NCBI GenBank assembly: GCA_947498765.1
Contig: CANMLG010000057.1
Span: 48,739 to 112,738 of the forward strand
DNA length: 64,000 nucleotides
Direction: 5' to 3'
Origin: an uncultured Aquimarina sp.
GTDB lineage: Bacteria; Bacteroidota; Bacteroidia; Flavobacteriales; Flavobacteriaceae
The notes under the pieces were generated by a model. It saw nothing but the letters and a program-made list of their open reading frames with translations, made no database searches and was not told the origin of the DNA. Positions 37,872 to 47,158 of this stretch are shown in pieces (position 1 is the stretch's first letter; the number at the start of each line of letters is the position of its first letter). A program made the position numbers and the translations under genes.

Positions 37872-38447
37872 TTAATCTTCTTTTGGATATAATAAATTTT
37901 CAATTACTTTAGGGAAATGAGCATATTCCAATTCATGTACTTTGGCAGCTACATCATCGGGTGTATCCAATAAAGACAATGAAGTACTCGCTTGAAAAAT
38001 AATTCCTCCTTCGTCATAATGTTCATTTACATAATGAATAGTAATCCCTGTTTCTTTTTCTTTATTAGTTACTACTGCCTTATGTACATGTTTACCATAC
38101 ATTCCTTTACCTCCATATTTAGGCAACAAAGCAGGATGAATATTAATTACCTTATTGGGATAAGCTTCAATAATATTGTCTGGAAATTTCCATAAAAATC
38201 CTGCCAATACTATCAAATCTGGATTAGCATCTTTAATAATATGAAGCACCTCATTAGTATCATAAAAAGATTCACGATCAAAATGCAATGCTTTTATTTG
38301 ATGTTTAGCTGCACGCTGAAGTACTTTAGCATTTAATTTATTTGAAAAAACATGAGTAACTTCCGCTAAATTATTAACTTTAAAGTAGTTAATTATATTT
38401 TCAGCATTAGATCCAGAGCCCGAAGCAAAAATAACAATACGTTTCAT
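37872..38447 (-). CDS. purN: phosphoribosylglycinamide formyltransferase
   Basis: A 191-residue enzyme when started at the ATG at 38447 (MKRIVIF); nine extra upstream codons to 38474 are not homologous in appearance. It has the GSGSNAENII phosphate-binding loop, the NIHPALLPKYGG active-site stretch and the catalytic Asp in HYVNEHYDEGG. It transfers a formyl group from 10-formyl-THF to GAR in purine synthesis. It is divergent from acpP and co-transcribed with rnhA. Confidence 0.95.
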   Translation of the reverse strand: MKRIVIFASGSGSNAENIINYFKVNNLAEVTHVFSNKLNAKVLQRAAKHQIKALHFDRESFYDTNEVLHIIKDANPDLIVLAGFLWKFPDNIIEAYPNKVINIHPALLPKYGGKGMYGKHVHKAVVTNKEKETGITIHYVNEHYDEGGIIFQASTSLSLLDTPDDVAAKVHELEYAHFPKVIENLLYPKED

Positions 38448-38569
38448 TATGGTATAGTAGTTGGTAGGTAACAAATGGAATATTCCAATAAAACCTTAAT
38501 TAATACGTGTAAAATTAAATAGATCGCGTATTTTTGAGAAATTAAAAATCACATTTTTTTATGTTTACG

Positions 38570-38598
38570 TTGTTTTAATGTAAAGTTTTATATTTTTG
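38570..38598 (+). promoter_or_regulatory. promoter of acpP-fabF-rnc operon
   Basis: TATTTTTG at 38591-38598 fits the Bacteroidota -7 box TAnnTTTG, with TTG at 38570-38572 as a -33 element 18 bases upstream. The acpP start codon is 32 bases further on. Spacing and position are typical of a strong housekeeping promoter. Confidence 0.7.
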
Positions 38599-38629
38599 CG
38601 ACCTAAACTAAAATTTAAAATTAGAAATT

Positions 38630-38863
38630 ATGTCAGACATTGCATCAAGAGTAAAGGCGATAATCGTTGACAAATTAGGTGTTGACGAAAACGAAGTTGT
38701 AACAGACGCAAGCTTCACTAACGACCTTGGGGCTGATTCATTAGACACTGTAGAACTTATCATGGAATTCGAAAAAGAATTTGATATTCAAATTCCAGAC
38801 GATCAAGCAGAGAATATTGCTACAGTTGGTCAAGCAGTATCATACATTGAAAACGCAAAATAA
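38630..38863 (+). CDS. acpP: acyl carrier protein
   Basis: A 77-residue acidic protein with the phosphopantetheine-attachment serine in [11 protein letters not shown]. It carries growing acyl chains in fatty acid synthesis. It is the first gene of the acpP-fabF-rnc cluster. Confidence 0.98.
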   Translation: MSDIASRVKAIIVDKLGVDENEVVTDASFTNDLGADSLDTVELIMEFEKEFDIQIPDDQAENIATVGQAVSYIENAK

Positions 38864-38886
38864 GTAATCTTTACATAGAACATTGT

Positions 38887-40140
38887 ATGGAGTTAAAGCG
38901 AGTAGTAGTTACAGGTTTAGGTGCATTGACACCAATTGGTAATAATATTGAAGAATATTGGGATGGCTTAATTAATGGCAAAAGCGGAGCTGCGCCAATA
39001 ACACATTTTGATGCTTCAAAATTTAAAACTCAGTTTGCCTGTGAAATAAAAAACTTCAACGTTAATGATTTCATACATCGTAAAGAGGCACGAAAACTTG
39101 ATAAGTTTTCACAATACGCCATGGTAGCTTCTGATGAAGCTATTGCCGATTCCAAATTAGATATCGAAAGTGTAAACAAAGCACGTGTTGGTGTTATTTG
39201 GGGTGCTGGTATTGGTGGTATTGAAACTTTTCATAATGAAGTACGAGACTTTACTGAAGGGGATGGAACACCACGTTTCAACCCCTTTTTTATCCCAAAA
39301 ATGATTGCTGATATTGCCCCAGGCCATATCTCGATTAAAAATGGGTTTATGGGTCCTAACTTTACTACTGTTTCTGCTTGCGCATCATCAGCCAATGCTA
39401 TGATTGACGCCCTAAATTACATTCGACTAGGTCATTGTGACGTCATTATTACTGGCGGTAGTGAAGCCGCAGTAATACAGTCGGGCGTTGGTGGCTTTAA
39501 CGCCTTACACGCTTTATCTACTAATAATGAAAACGCTACTAGCGCATCAAAACCTTTTGATGCCAATAGAGATGGTTTTGTTTTAGGAGAAGGAGCTGGC
39601 GCTTTAGTACTAGAAGAATATGAACACGCTAAAGCCAGGGGCGCTAAAATCTATGCAGAAGTAATTGGTGGTGGTCTTTCATCTGACGCCTACCACATGA
39701 CTGCTCCTCACCCTGAAGGAATTGGAGTTGTTGCCGTAATGGAAAATTGCTTAAAAAACGCAGGTATTAAACCGGAGGAAGTTGAGTTAATTAACACCCA
39801 TGGTACATCAACCCCACTTGGAGATGTTGCTGAATTAAAAGCTATTGGTAAAGTTTTTGGCGATCATGCAAAAAATATCAATATCAATTCAACAAAATCT
39901 ATGACTGGGCATTTATTGGGTGCTGCTGGAGCTATCGAAGCCATTGCCTCTATTCTTTCATTAGAGCATGGCATTGTTCCTCCGACCATTAACCATACTA
40001 CTCCCGACGAAAATATTGATCCAGAATTAAATTTAACACTAAACAAAGCACAAAAACGTAAAGCCAAAGTTGCCATGAGTAATACTTTTGGATTTGGTGG
40101 TCATAATGCTTGTGTGTTGCTTAAAAAATTAGACGAGTAA
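38887..40140 (+). CDS. fabF: beta-ketoacyl-ACP synthase II
   Basis: A 417-residue condensing enzyme. The catalytic Cys is in VSACASSANA, the two histidines in NTHGTSTPLGD and GHLLGAAGA, and the C-terminal NTFGFGGHNA motif is present. It elongates acyl-ACP with malonyl-ACP. It starts 23 bases after acpP. Confidence 0.98.
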   Translation: MELKRVVVTGLGALTPIGNNIEEYWDGLINGKSGAAPITHFDASKFKTQFACEIKNFNVNDFIHRKEARKLDKFSQYAMVASDEAIADSKLDIESVNKARVGVIWGAGIGGIETFHNEVRDFTEGDGTPRFNPFFIPKMIADIAPGHISIKNGFMGPNFTTVSACASSANAMIDALNYIRLGHCDVIITGGSEAAVIQSGVGGFNALHALSTNNENATSASKPFDANRDGFVLGEGAGALVLEEYEHAKARGAKIYAEVIGGGLSSDAYHMTAPHPEGIGVVAVMENCLKNAGIKPEEVELINTHGTSTPLGDVAELKAIGKVFGDHAKNININSTKSMTGHLLGAAGAIEAIASILSLEHGIVPPTINHTTPDENIDPELNLTLNKAQKRKAKVAMSNTFGFGGHNACVLLKKLDE

Positions 40141-40147
40141 TTCATTT

Positions 40148-40885
40148 ATGAAACTTATTCGAAAAATATTCAATTCCCGCTCCAAACCAAAGGACGGGGA
40201 TTTTTCTTTTTTTATACAAGATATTCTCGGCTTTAAACCCAAGGATATTACTTTTTACGAAACCGCTTTTACACACCGCTCCTTAGGCTTACGCAATACT
40301 ATTGGAAATCCTGAAAATTATGAGCGTTTAGAATTTTTAGGTGACTCCATGCTAAGCAGTGTTATTGCCTCATACCTATACAAAGAAGTTCCGTCGGGGA
40401 ATGAAGGATACTTAACCAAAATGCGCTCAAAAGTAGTTAGCAGAAAACACTTAAATGAGCTTGGTAAAGACCTTAAACTTATTGATCATGTTCGTACTCA
40501 AATCCCTCCAGAGCAATTTGGAATAAATATACATGGCAATATTTTTGAAGCTTTAGTTGGTGCTATTTATCTGGATCGAGGTTATGAATTTTGCGAAAAA
40601 TTTATTTATTCTGCTGTTATTGGACCATATATTGATATAGAAAGCTTAGAAGGGCAAGTAATCAGCTACAAAAGTTTACTTATTGAATGGTTTCAAAAAA
40701 AGAAACATAATTTCAAATACGAAGTATACGAAGATGATGGCATTGAAGAATTACGCCATTTTGCTGTAAAATTATGGGTGAACGACAAAGTAATCGCTAA
40801 AGCTAGAGCCACTTCTAAGAAGAAAGCAGAAGAAAAAGTATCGAAACGCGCTTATTTTGCATTTCAGGAAAAAATTGAGAAATAA
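40148..40885 (+). CDS. rnc: ribonuclease III
   Basis: A 245-residue enzyme. The RNase III signature ERLEFLGDSML is at about residues 59-69, a second acidic site in GNIFEALVGAIYLD, and a double-stranded RNA-binding domain at the C-terminus (KARATSKKKAEEKVSKRA). It cuts double-stranded RNA, including rRNA precursors. It begins 7 bases after fabF, so it is in the acpP operon. Confidence 0.97.
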   Translation: MKLIRKIFNSRSKPKDGDFSFFIQDILGFKPKDITFYETAFTHRSLGLRNTIGNPENYERLEFLGDSMLSSVIASYLYKEVPSGNEGYLTKMRSKVVSRKHLNELGKDLKLIDHVRTQIPPEQFGINIHGNIFEALVGAIYLDRGYEFCEKFIYSAVIGPYIDIESLEGQVISYKSLLIEWFQKKKHNFKYEVYEDDGIEELRHFAVKLWVNDKVIAKARATSKKKAEEKVSKRAYFAFQEKIEK

Positions 40886-40989
40886 GGATACGAAAACGTT
40901 ATAATTGATATTCTCTTTTAGAATGAACACCAATAGCTTTTATTTTCTTTGTATCTTGTGCGCTGTTTTATTACATCACATTTTTTGAA

Positions 40990-41478
40990 ATGGCAACAAA
41001 TAAATTAGTGCTTGACAATTTTGAAATTGACGCCTTTTTTTTATGTGCTATTCATGCCTCACTGCCATCGTACAAAATGGCTTTTTTATTAAACAGGCAG
41101 TTGGAACTTAAATTTTCCAGAGCAAAAAATGATGTAGAAGTGCTTGCTCGTAAAAATACAGAGATATACCCAAGGTATATATTTGAAGACGAACAAAATT
41201 ACGCCACTTTTACATTGGTCAAAAACAAATGCTTGACGTATCAAGAAGTCTGTGCCACAAATAATGACTTATTTACCGAAAGCACAACACAACAGATAAT
41301 TAAAAACTTAATCCCCGAATTGAAAAACGTGGATTATTTTTTAAAAATAGAAACTGACAATTTCAATTATTCATTGAAGTTATTAATTTCTAAAATATTA
41401 AAAATTACACAAGTAATTACTGCTTTTGCTGTTGATTACGAAACTATAAAATCTAAAAATAATCTAATATTTGAATAA
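40990..41478 (+). CDS. IPExxxVDY family protein
   Basis: A 162-residue protein named for the motif IPELKNVDY, at about residues 110-118. Members occur in Bacteroidota, usually next to pyk, as here; the function is not known. Its stop codon overlaps the pyk start by one base (TAATG), which argues for translational coupling. Confidence 0.9.
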   Translation: MATNKLVLDNFEIDAFFLCAIHASLPSYKMAFLLNRQLELKFSRAKNDVEVLARKNTEIYPRYIFEDEQNYATFTLVKNKCLTYQEVCATNNDLFTESTTQQIIKNLIPELKNVDYFLKIETDNFNYSLKLLISKILKITQVITAFAVDYETIKSKNNLIFE

Positions 41479-42908
41479 TGAAAGGACGTAAAAAGACTAA
41501 AATTGTTGCTACACTAGGACCAGCTACAGATAGCCGAGAAGTAATCAACGATCTTTTAGTTGCCGGAGTAAACGTATTCAGAATCAATTTTTCGCATGCC
41601 GATTATGGTGATGTTGAAAGACGTATTAAATATGTAAGAGAGCAAAATGAAGCTAACGGATTCCATGCTGCAATTTTAGCTGATTTACAAGGACCAAAAC
41701 TTCGTGTTGGAGTTATGGAAGAAGGCACAGTGGTTAATGTTGGTGATGAAGTAACTTTCCAGACTGGAGAACCTTTTATTGGTAATGCCACTAAAGCTTA
41801 CATGAATTATTCACAGTTTCCTAAGGATGTAAAACCTGGAGAACGTGTTTTAGTTGATGACGGTAAAGTACATTTTGAGGTAGTTTCGACTAACGGAGAA
41901 GATAAAGTTGTTGCTAAAGTAACTCAAGGAGGACCATTTAAATCTAAAAAAGGAGTTAACCTTCCTAATACAGACATCTCACTTCCTGCATTGACAGAAA
42001 AAGATGTTAAAGATGCTATTTTTGCATGCCAACAAGGTGTGGACTGGATAGCACTTTCATTTGTTCGCCATGCCAAAGATGTAAAATTATTACAAGAATT
42101 AATTGCTGAACATAGCGAATATAAAATTCCAATTATTTCAAAAATAGAAAAACCAGAGGGTGTATCTAATATTGATGAAATTCTTGAAGTTTCAGGTGGA
42201 TTGATGGTTGCTCGTGGTGATTTAGGTGTTGAAATTCCTGCTCACGAAGTACCATTGGTACAAAAAGAATTAGTTTACAAAGCTAAATTAGCGCGTAAAC
42301 CTGTTATTATTGCTACGCAAATGATGGAAACTATGATTGATAGTTTAACACCAACACGTGCTGAAGTAAATGATGTTGCTAACTCCATTATGGATGGTGC
42401 CGATGCAGTAATGCTTTCTGGCGAAACATCTGTAGGACAGTACCCTGTTCAGGTAATCCAAACTATGCGTAACATTATTCTTAGTGTAGAAAATTCTCCT
42501 TTGATTTCTGTTCCCGCTACACACCCTACAGATAACGACTCTCGTTTTATAACACACTCTGTATGCTACCATGCGGCACATATGGCTAACGACATTAAAG
42601 CTGGAGCAATTTCAACAATAACAAATTCTGGATATACCGCTTACCAAATTTCTGCTTGGAGACCAAGTTCACACATTTTGGTATACTCTAATAATCGCAG
42701 AATTTTAGCCCAACTTAACCTTTTATGGGGAGTAAAGGCTTTTTATTATGACAACCCTACTGCCAATACCGATATTTCAATTGCCGAAGTAAATGCTTTA
42801 GCAATACAAAGAGAGTTTGTTAGTAAAGGTGATCGAATAATCAACCTTGTTGCTACTCCTTTAGCTGAAAAAGGCAATGTAAATACACTTAAAGTTACAC
42901 AACTGTAA
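41478..42908 (+). CDS. pyk: pyruvate kinase
   Basis: A 476-residue glycolytic enzyme. The N-terminal KIVATLGPAT, the nucleotide-binding RINFSHA, the active-site IISKIEKPEGV, MVARGDLGVE and ATQMMETM stretches are all intact. It makes pyruvate and ATP from phosphoenolpyruvate and ADP. It is coupled to the IPExxxVDY gene and followed by a strong terminator. Confidence 0.98.
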   Translation: MKGRKKTKIVATLGPATDSREVINDLLVAGVNVFRINFSHADYGDVERRIKYVREQNEANGFHAAILADLQGPKLRVGVMEEGTVVNVGDEVTFQTGEPFIGNATKAYMNYSQFPKDVKPGERVLVDDGKVHFEVVSTNGEDKVVAKVTQGGPFKSKKGVNLPNTDISLPALTEKDVKDAIFACQQGVDWIALSFVRHAKDVKLLQELIAEHSEYKIPIISKIEKPEGVSNIDEILEVSGGLMVARGDLGVEIPAHEVPLVQKELVYKAKLARKPVIIATQMMETMIDSLTPTRAEVNDVANSIMDGADAVMLSGETSVGQYPVQVIQTMRNIILSVENSPLISVPATHPTDNDSRFITHSVCYHAAHMANDIKAGAISTITNSGYTAYQISAWRPSSHILVYSNNRRILAQLNLLWGVKAFYYDNPTANTDISIAEVNALAIQREFVSKGDRIINLVATPLAEKGNVNTLKVTQL

Positions 42909-42930
42909 TTTTAATTGATCATATATCATA

Positions 42931-42966
42931 AAAAAACCTCGATTAAAATTTAATCGAGGTTTTTTT
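42931..42966. terminator. strong intrinsic terminator after pyk
   Basis: A 17-base-pair perfect stem (42931-42947 with 42950-42966) closed by 2 bases, with A6 and T6 on its ends, so it also serves the opposite lipoprotein gene. Confidence 0.92.
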
Positions 42967-43006
42967 ATAACTATCTAGGGATTAATCCTTTTCAGAGAAT
43001 GCAAAT

Positions 43007-43567
43007 TTAGTTTTGCCAAAAACTAACTCCAAATTCATCTGCCTCCCCATTAAAACTGTAAGGAGATCCTAATTCAACAAAATTAGAAGCACTATCCCAT
43101 CTTCCTGCAGTAACCGCTTGACTAACTCGTGCTTGATCACCAGTCCCCCATTGCACATAATCAACCAATATAGTTGGATCAGAAGAGCTAAACGAACCTG
43201 TAGAAAAAATACTTAAACCATCAGCTACTGGGTTCATATCATAAGAAAGTGTTATACTTTCTCCATTCGTCAAATTTGTGTTTGCCGTAGTTATAGTTCC
43301 TATCTCTTTATAGGTACCTGGACCTAAACATAAAAAATAACCTGATATATCAACAGTATTTCCTCCTAAGTTTGTCAAAACCACTTCATCTTTTTCTGTA
43401 TCAACTACTGAAATTCTTATCAAAGTTTCCATTTCAACAGGAACTTCACCTTCGGTTGGATTTTCTATCTCTGGCTCATTGGGATCATTCGCCCTGTTAT
43501 CATCATCAGATTCACAACTAAAACTCAATATTGATACTGCTAAAATTCCTAAAAAATAATTTCTCAT
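43007..43567 (-). CDS. lipoprotein with lamin-tail-like domain
   Basis: A 186-residue protein with signal sequence ending LSFSC (Cys at about 18), then an acidic linker rich in Asp, Glu and Pro. The C-terminal part (about 50-185) resembles the lamin-tail (LTD) fold: DEVVLTNLGGNTVDISGYFL, and a later WDSASNFVELGSPY. Such domains appear in exported bacterial proteins and may bind DNA or carbohydrate; here the role is unknown. Confidence 0.7.
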   Translation of the reverse strand: MRNYFLGILAVSILSFSCESDDDNRANDPNEPEIENPTEGEVPVEMETLIRISVVDTEKDEVVLTNLGGNTVDISGYFLCLGPGTYKEIGTITTANTNLTNGESITLSYDMNPVADGLSIFSTGSFSSSDPTILVDYVQWGTGDQARVSQAVTAGRWDSASNFVELGSPYSFNGEADEFGVSFWQN

Positions 43568-43792
43568 AATTTCTATAATTTATACATGTTTTATATATAG
43601 GTTGTGGTTGATTACAAGTATAACTTACAGATTTATTGAGGAATAATAGTAAAGCTGAAAATAACGACTTAAAAAGGAACACAAACTATTAACAAAACTT
43701 AAAAAGGACAAAAACATACTCAAATCACTGTTAATATACCCCTTAAATTATACTATTTTTATTTACGCTACTACACCAGTATTTAGTTCAAA

Positions 43793-43834
43793 AAAAAATG
43801 CTACTTCTTTTTAAACAAAGAAATAGCATTTTTT
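43793..43834 (-). terminator. intrinsic terminator of the DUF302 gene
   Basis: An 18-base-pair stem (43793-43810 with 43817-43834) with one position that is C-A on the plus strand but a G-U wobble on the minus transcript, followed by a U run on that strand. It begins about 20 bases past the stop codon. Confidence 0.78.
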
Positions 43835-43854
43835 AAAATAATATTTTAACTTTT

Positions 43855-44784
43855 TTATTCTGTTATTGCTGCATTTGATAAATTATTTAAAGCTCCAGTA
43901 ATTGTTGTTATAATTTTTTCATTTTCAGTAATTCCATGTCTTTTTACTAAATAACTAGGATCATTATATGAAACATGAACTACATGAGCATCATCCTCCC
44001 AAACCAACATTTTCTGTGGCAAATCTAAAGCTGTTGTTTGAGCACTCTGCATTAAAGGTGTACCTAGGTTTGGGTTCCCAAATATAATTAAACGTGTTGG
44101 GTTTAACTCTTGACCTACTCTAGCAGCATTGGCTTGATGATTGACTTCTGCTATAATTCTTAGATTTGGATTTCCTGATATAGCTCCCTGTAAAGTATTA
44201 TAAGTAGCCTCAAATGATTGCTTGCTTATTTTTGTAATTACGCCCTCATTAGTATCCACCGTACTCTTTTCGGGCATTGAAACTACTTCATTACCTCCTG
44301 CGTTTGTCGTTAAGTTTTTTAATGCTCCAGAAATCATTGACAAAGTTGGCGCCTCCAACACATCATGCCTACTGGATAAATATAATGTATTATTATATGA
44401 CAAAAACACATCGTTTTGCTCATCTTGATACACTAATATTTTTTGTGGCAAATCAAGTCCTGCTAGCTGATTTTTTTGCATTAACGGTGTCCCTAAATTC
44501 GGATTTCCAAAAAAAATGAGCCTTATTGGATTTAAATCTAAATCAACTGATGCAGCATTAGCTTGATGATTTACTTCAGCTACAATTCCAATTTTTTCAT
44601 TTGCTTCTAAACTTGCTTTTAAATTAGCATAGCTTTCATCAAAATTATTATTACTTAGTAAAAAATTCATTCCAACTATATTCGGCATCTTTGGTTTTTT
44701 TGGATCAGTCGTTAAATCATCATCATTTTTACATGAAAATGGAAAAAATGTTAAAAAAAAATATAGGATTACAAAAGTTTTCAT
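43855..44784 (-). CDS. lipoprotein with two DUF302 domains
   Basis: A 309-residue protein with a short lipoprotein signal (FPFSC, Cys at 18). Two DUF302 copies lie at about 45-165 and 185-305; both carry AEVNHQANAA and GNPNLGTPLMQ, so an internal duplication is clear. DUF302 proteins are small alpha/beta proteins of unknown function, often present in oxidative-stress or copper-linked operons. It is transcribed alone. Confidence 0.85.
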   Translation of the reverse strand: MKTFVILYFFLTFFPFSCKNDDDLTTDPKKPKMPNIVGMNFLLSNNNFDESYANLKASLEANEKIGIVAEVNHQANAASVDLDLNPIRLIFFGNPNLGTPLMQKNQLAGLDLPQKILVYQDEQNDVFLSYNNTLYLSSRHDVLEAPTLSMISGALKNLTTNAGGNEVVSMPEKSTVDTNEGVITKISKQSFEATYNTLQGAISGNPNLRIIAEVNHQANAARVGQELNPTRLIIFGNPNLGTPLMQSAQTTALDLPQKMLVWEDDAHVVHVSYNDPSYLVKRHGITENEKIITTITGALNNLSNAAITE

Positions 44785-44895
44785 GATAAGTAGTTATTCA
44801 AGTTAATATTAATTGTGTTCAAATTCAAAAAGCCCTCAATCTAATATAATGATCTGATTTTCACCAAAAAAGAATCAAACTTCTTATATAACAAA

Positions 44896-44932
44896 ACTTC
44901 CCCTGTTTAAAATTAGTATAAACAGGGGAAGT
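44896..44932 (-). terminator. hairpin in the lysS 3' region
   Basis: A 13-base-pair perfect stem (44896-44908 with 44920-44932), 11-base loop, followed on the minus strand by a U-rich stretch. It lies 70 bases past the lysS stop codon and is the probable terminator. Confidence 0.7.
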
Positions 44933-45001
44933 AATTATAAATTCATTAACATTTTTAATGCTACTTTATTCCTTGTAAAGCATTAGATTATTTTATCAAT
45001 T

Positions 45002-46696
45002 TTATTGTATTAAATCAACAAATAAACCTTCATCATTTTTGGTAACACTTACTAGGGCATTTTTAGTTAAGCCCTTTATAGTTTTGTCCCATTTTTTATT
45101 ACTTAAACCAGCTTCTGCCTTTAATTCATTTAACGCTATTGGATGCCTTGATTTTACTATAGCTAATACTGCTTTTTCCTCATCTGTTAAAGCAACTGCC
45201 TTTTTTTCGGGACGCATTTGCGGAAAAAACAACACCTCTTGAATAGATTGGTTATTTGTCAAATACATAATTAGACGATCCATTCCAATACCTAAACCAG
45301 AAGTTGGTGGCATTCCGTACTCTAAAGCACGAACAAAATCATAATCTATAAACTCTCCAGCCTCATCATCGCCACGTTCGGCTAATTTTAACTGAGCTTC
45401 AAAACGCTCTAATTGATCTATCGGATCATTCAATTCAGAATATGCATTAGCTATTTCTTTACCACAAACCATTAATTCAAAACGCTCAGTCAATTCTGGA
45501 TTGTTACGATGCGTTTTACACAACGGACTCATTTCCTTCGGGTAATCAGTTATAAAAGTTGGCTGAATGTAATTGCCTTCACATTTTTCACCAAACATTT
45601 CATCTATCAACTTTCCTTTACCCATGGTTTTATCTACTTCTATCCCCATGCTTTTAGCAGCTTCAAAAAGTTCTTCTTCCGTTTTTCCTGCAATATCAAA
45701 ACCTGTAAAATGTTTTATGGAATCTGCCATAGTAACACGAGCATACGGCGCTTTAAAATCAATTTGATGCTCACCAAAAGTAGCTTTTGATGTGCCATTT
45801 ACTGCAATTGCACAATGTTCCAATAATTGCTCAGTAAAATCCATCATCCAGTTATAATCTTTGTAAGCTACGTATATTTCCATAGCTGTAAATTCAGGAT
45901 TATGTGTACGATCCATTCCTTCATTACGGAAATTTTTCGAAAACTCATACACACCATCAAACCCTCCAACAATTAATCTTTTTAAGTATAACTCATTGGC
46001 TATTCGCATGTACAATGGAATATCTAATGAATTATGATGTGTAGTAAACGGACGTGCAGATGCTCCTCCAGGTATGGGTTGTAGTATGGGTGTTTCAACC
46101 TCAAAATATTCACGCTCATTAAAAAACTGACGCATGGCATTAAACAACTTTGTTCGCTTAACAAAGACTTCCTTTACATGTGGATTCACTACCAAATCAG
46201 CATAACGCTGACGGTAACGTAATTCTGGGTCATTAAACTCATCATAAGTATTCCCTTCACTATCAGTTTTTGGTAGCGGTAACGGTTTTAAGGCTTTACT
46301 TAGTAATTTAAAATCTTTTACTGCTACTGTAATTTCACCGACTTGCGTGGTAAATAATTCGCCTTCAATGCCTATAAAATCACCTAAATCCAATAATTTT
46401 TTAAACAACTCATTATATTTGGCTTTGTCATCACCTGTACAAATTTCATCACGATTAAAATATACTTGAATACGTCCTTCTGCATCTTGAATTTCTGCAA
46501 AAGAGGCTTTTCCTTGTACCTTTTTACGCATTAAGCGCCCTGCAATTATTACTTTTTTACCTTCGGTATAGTTTTCCTTTATTGATTTTGAAGTATTGTC
46601 TAAGGGAAATAAATCCGCTGGATATGGGTTTATACCCATTTCTCGAAGCGTTTTTAACTTATCTCTACGTACCAGTTCTTGTTCAGATAATTGCAT
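45002..46696 (-). CDS. lysS: lysyl-tRNA synthetase, class II
   Basis: A 564-residue enzyme. An OB-fold anticodon-binding domain (about 55-155) precedes the class II catalytic core, with motif 2 in FRNEGMDRTHNPEFT and motif 3 in GLGIGMDRL. About 60 extra C-terminal residues form a helical extension common in Bacteroidota. It charges tRNA-Lys. Confidence 0.97.
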   Translation of the reverse strand: MQLSEQELVRRDKLKTLREMGINPYPADLFPLDNTSKSIKENYTEGKKVIIAGRLMRKKVQGKASFAEIQDAEGRIQVYFNRDEICTGDDKAKYNELFKKLLDLGDFIGIEGELFTTQVGEITVAVKDFKLLSKALKPLPLPKTDSEGNTYDEFNDPELRYRQRYADLVVNPHVKEVFVKRTKLFNAMRQFFNEREYFEVETPILQPIPGGASARPFTTHHNSLDIPLYMRIANELYLKRLIVGGFDGVYEFSKNFRNEGMDRTHNPEFTAMEIYVAYKDYNWMMDFTEQLLEHCAIAVNGTSKATFGEHQIDFKAPYARVTMADSIKHFTGFDIAGKTEEELFEAAKSMGIEVDKTMGKGKLIDEMFGEKCEGNYIQPTFITDYPKEMSPLCKTHRNNPELTERFELMVCGKEIANAYSELNDPIDQLERFEAQLKLAERGDDEAGEFIDYDFVRALEYGMPPTSGLGIGMDRLIMYLTNNQSIQEVLFFPQMRPEKKAVALTDEEKAVLAIVKSRHPIALNELKAEAGLSNKKWDKTIKGLTKNALVSVTKNDEGLFVDLIQ

Positions 46697-46880
46697 GCTA
46701 TAAATTTAAGACTGCAAAGATAGGTAAGTAAATTATGATTTATAAATTATGATTTATGATTTTTTGATAAGCCGTAATATTATACGAGATTTTAATTCTA
46801 GTTTGTTTATTAAGTCATGGATTACAGTGAAAATCCCACAATAGACTTGAGACACACCCAAAACATACAAGAATATTATT

Positions 46881-47107
46881 TTAACCCAAATTATACCTTA
46901 GAAAATTTATTCCGTTATGAAATCACTTCAAAAACAAACACTTTGTTGCACTTTTCAATTTAACCATAGCGGTGCTATACTGAAATTGAGAAAGTACTTC
47001 ACCACAACAGCTGGCTCTTTCATAACAAGCCAAACCTTTGGCTTGACATTTCTGCCCTATTGTGCTTTAATCCCTCATTGCAAAGTCTAGTGCATAATCC
47101 GGGTTTA
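46881..47107. mobile_element. MITE-like element with inverted terminal repeats, non-coding
   Basis: The left end ttaacccaaattatacc (46881-46897) and the reverse complement of the right end (47092-47107) agree except for a few transitions. The 195 bases between are richer in G and C than the surrounding gaps, hold the perfect 9-base inverted repeat caagccaaa/tttggcttg (47026-47045) and contain no ORF of useful length. A third copy of the end sequence begins at 63915. The full gap is 46697-47158 and holds no gene; the first part (46731-46762) has short AT-rich direct repeats. Confidence 0.5.
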
Positions 47108-47110
47108 ATA

Positions 47111-47146
47111 AAAAAAGAGATTACCATTTAGGGTAATCTCTTTTTT
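47111..47146 (-). terminator. intrinsic terminator of the OmpA-family gene
   Basis: A 15-base-pair perfect stem (47111-47125 with 47132-47146) with A6 and T6 ends, 12 bases beyond the stop codon at 47159. It touches the right end of the MITE-like element. Confidence 0.88.
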
Positions 47147-47158
47147 GAATTATAGTTT

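Noticed and set aside
47026..47045. The caagccaaa/tttggcttg hairpin as a terminator
   Set aside because: No T tract follows on either strand, and a stronger terminator for the OmpA-family gene lies at 47111-47146.
46881..47107. Structured RNA or tRNA-like gene in the gap after lysS
   Set aside because: No cloverleaf or conserved RNA motif is visible; inverted ends make a MITE-like element the better reading.
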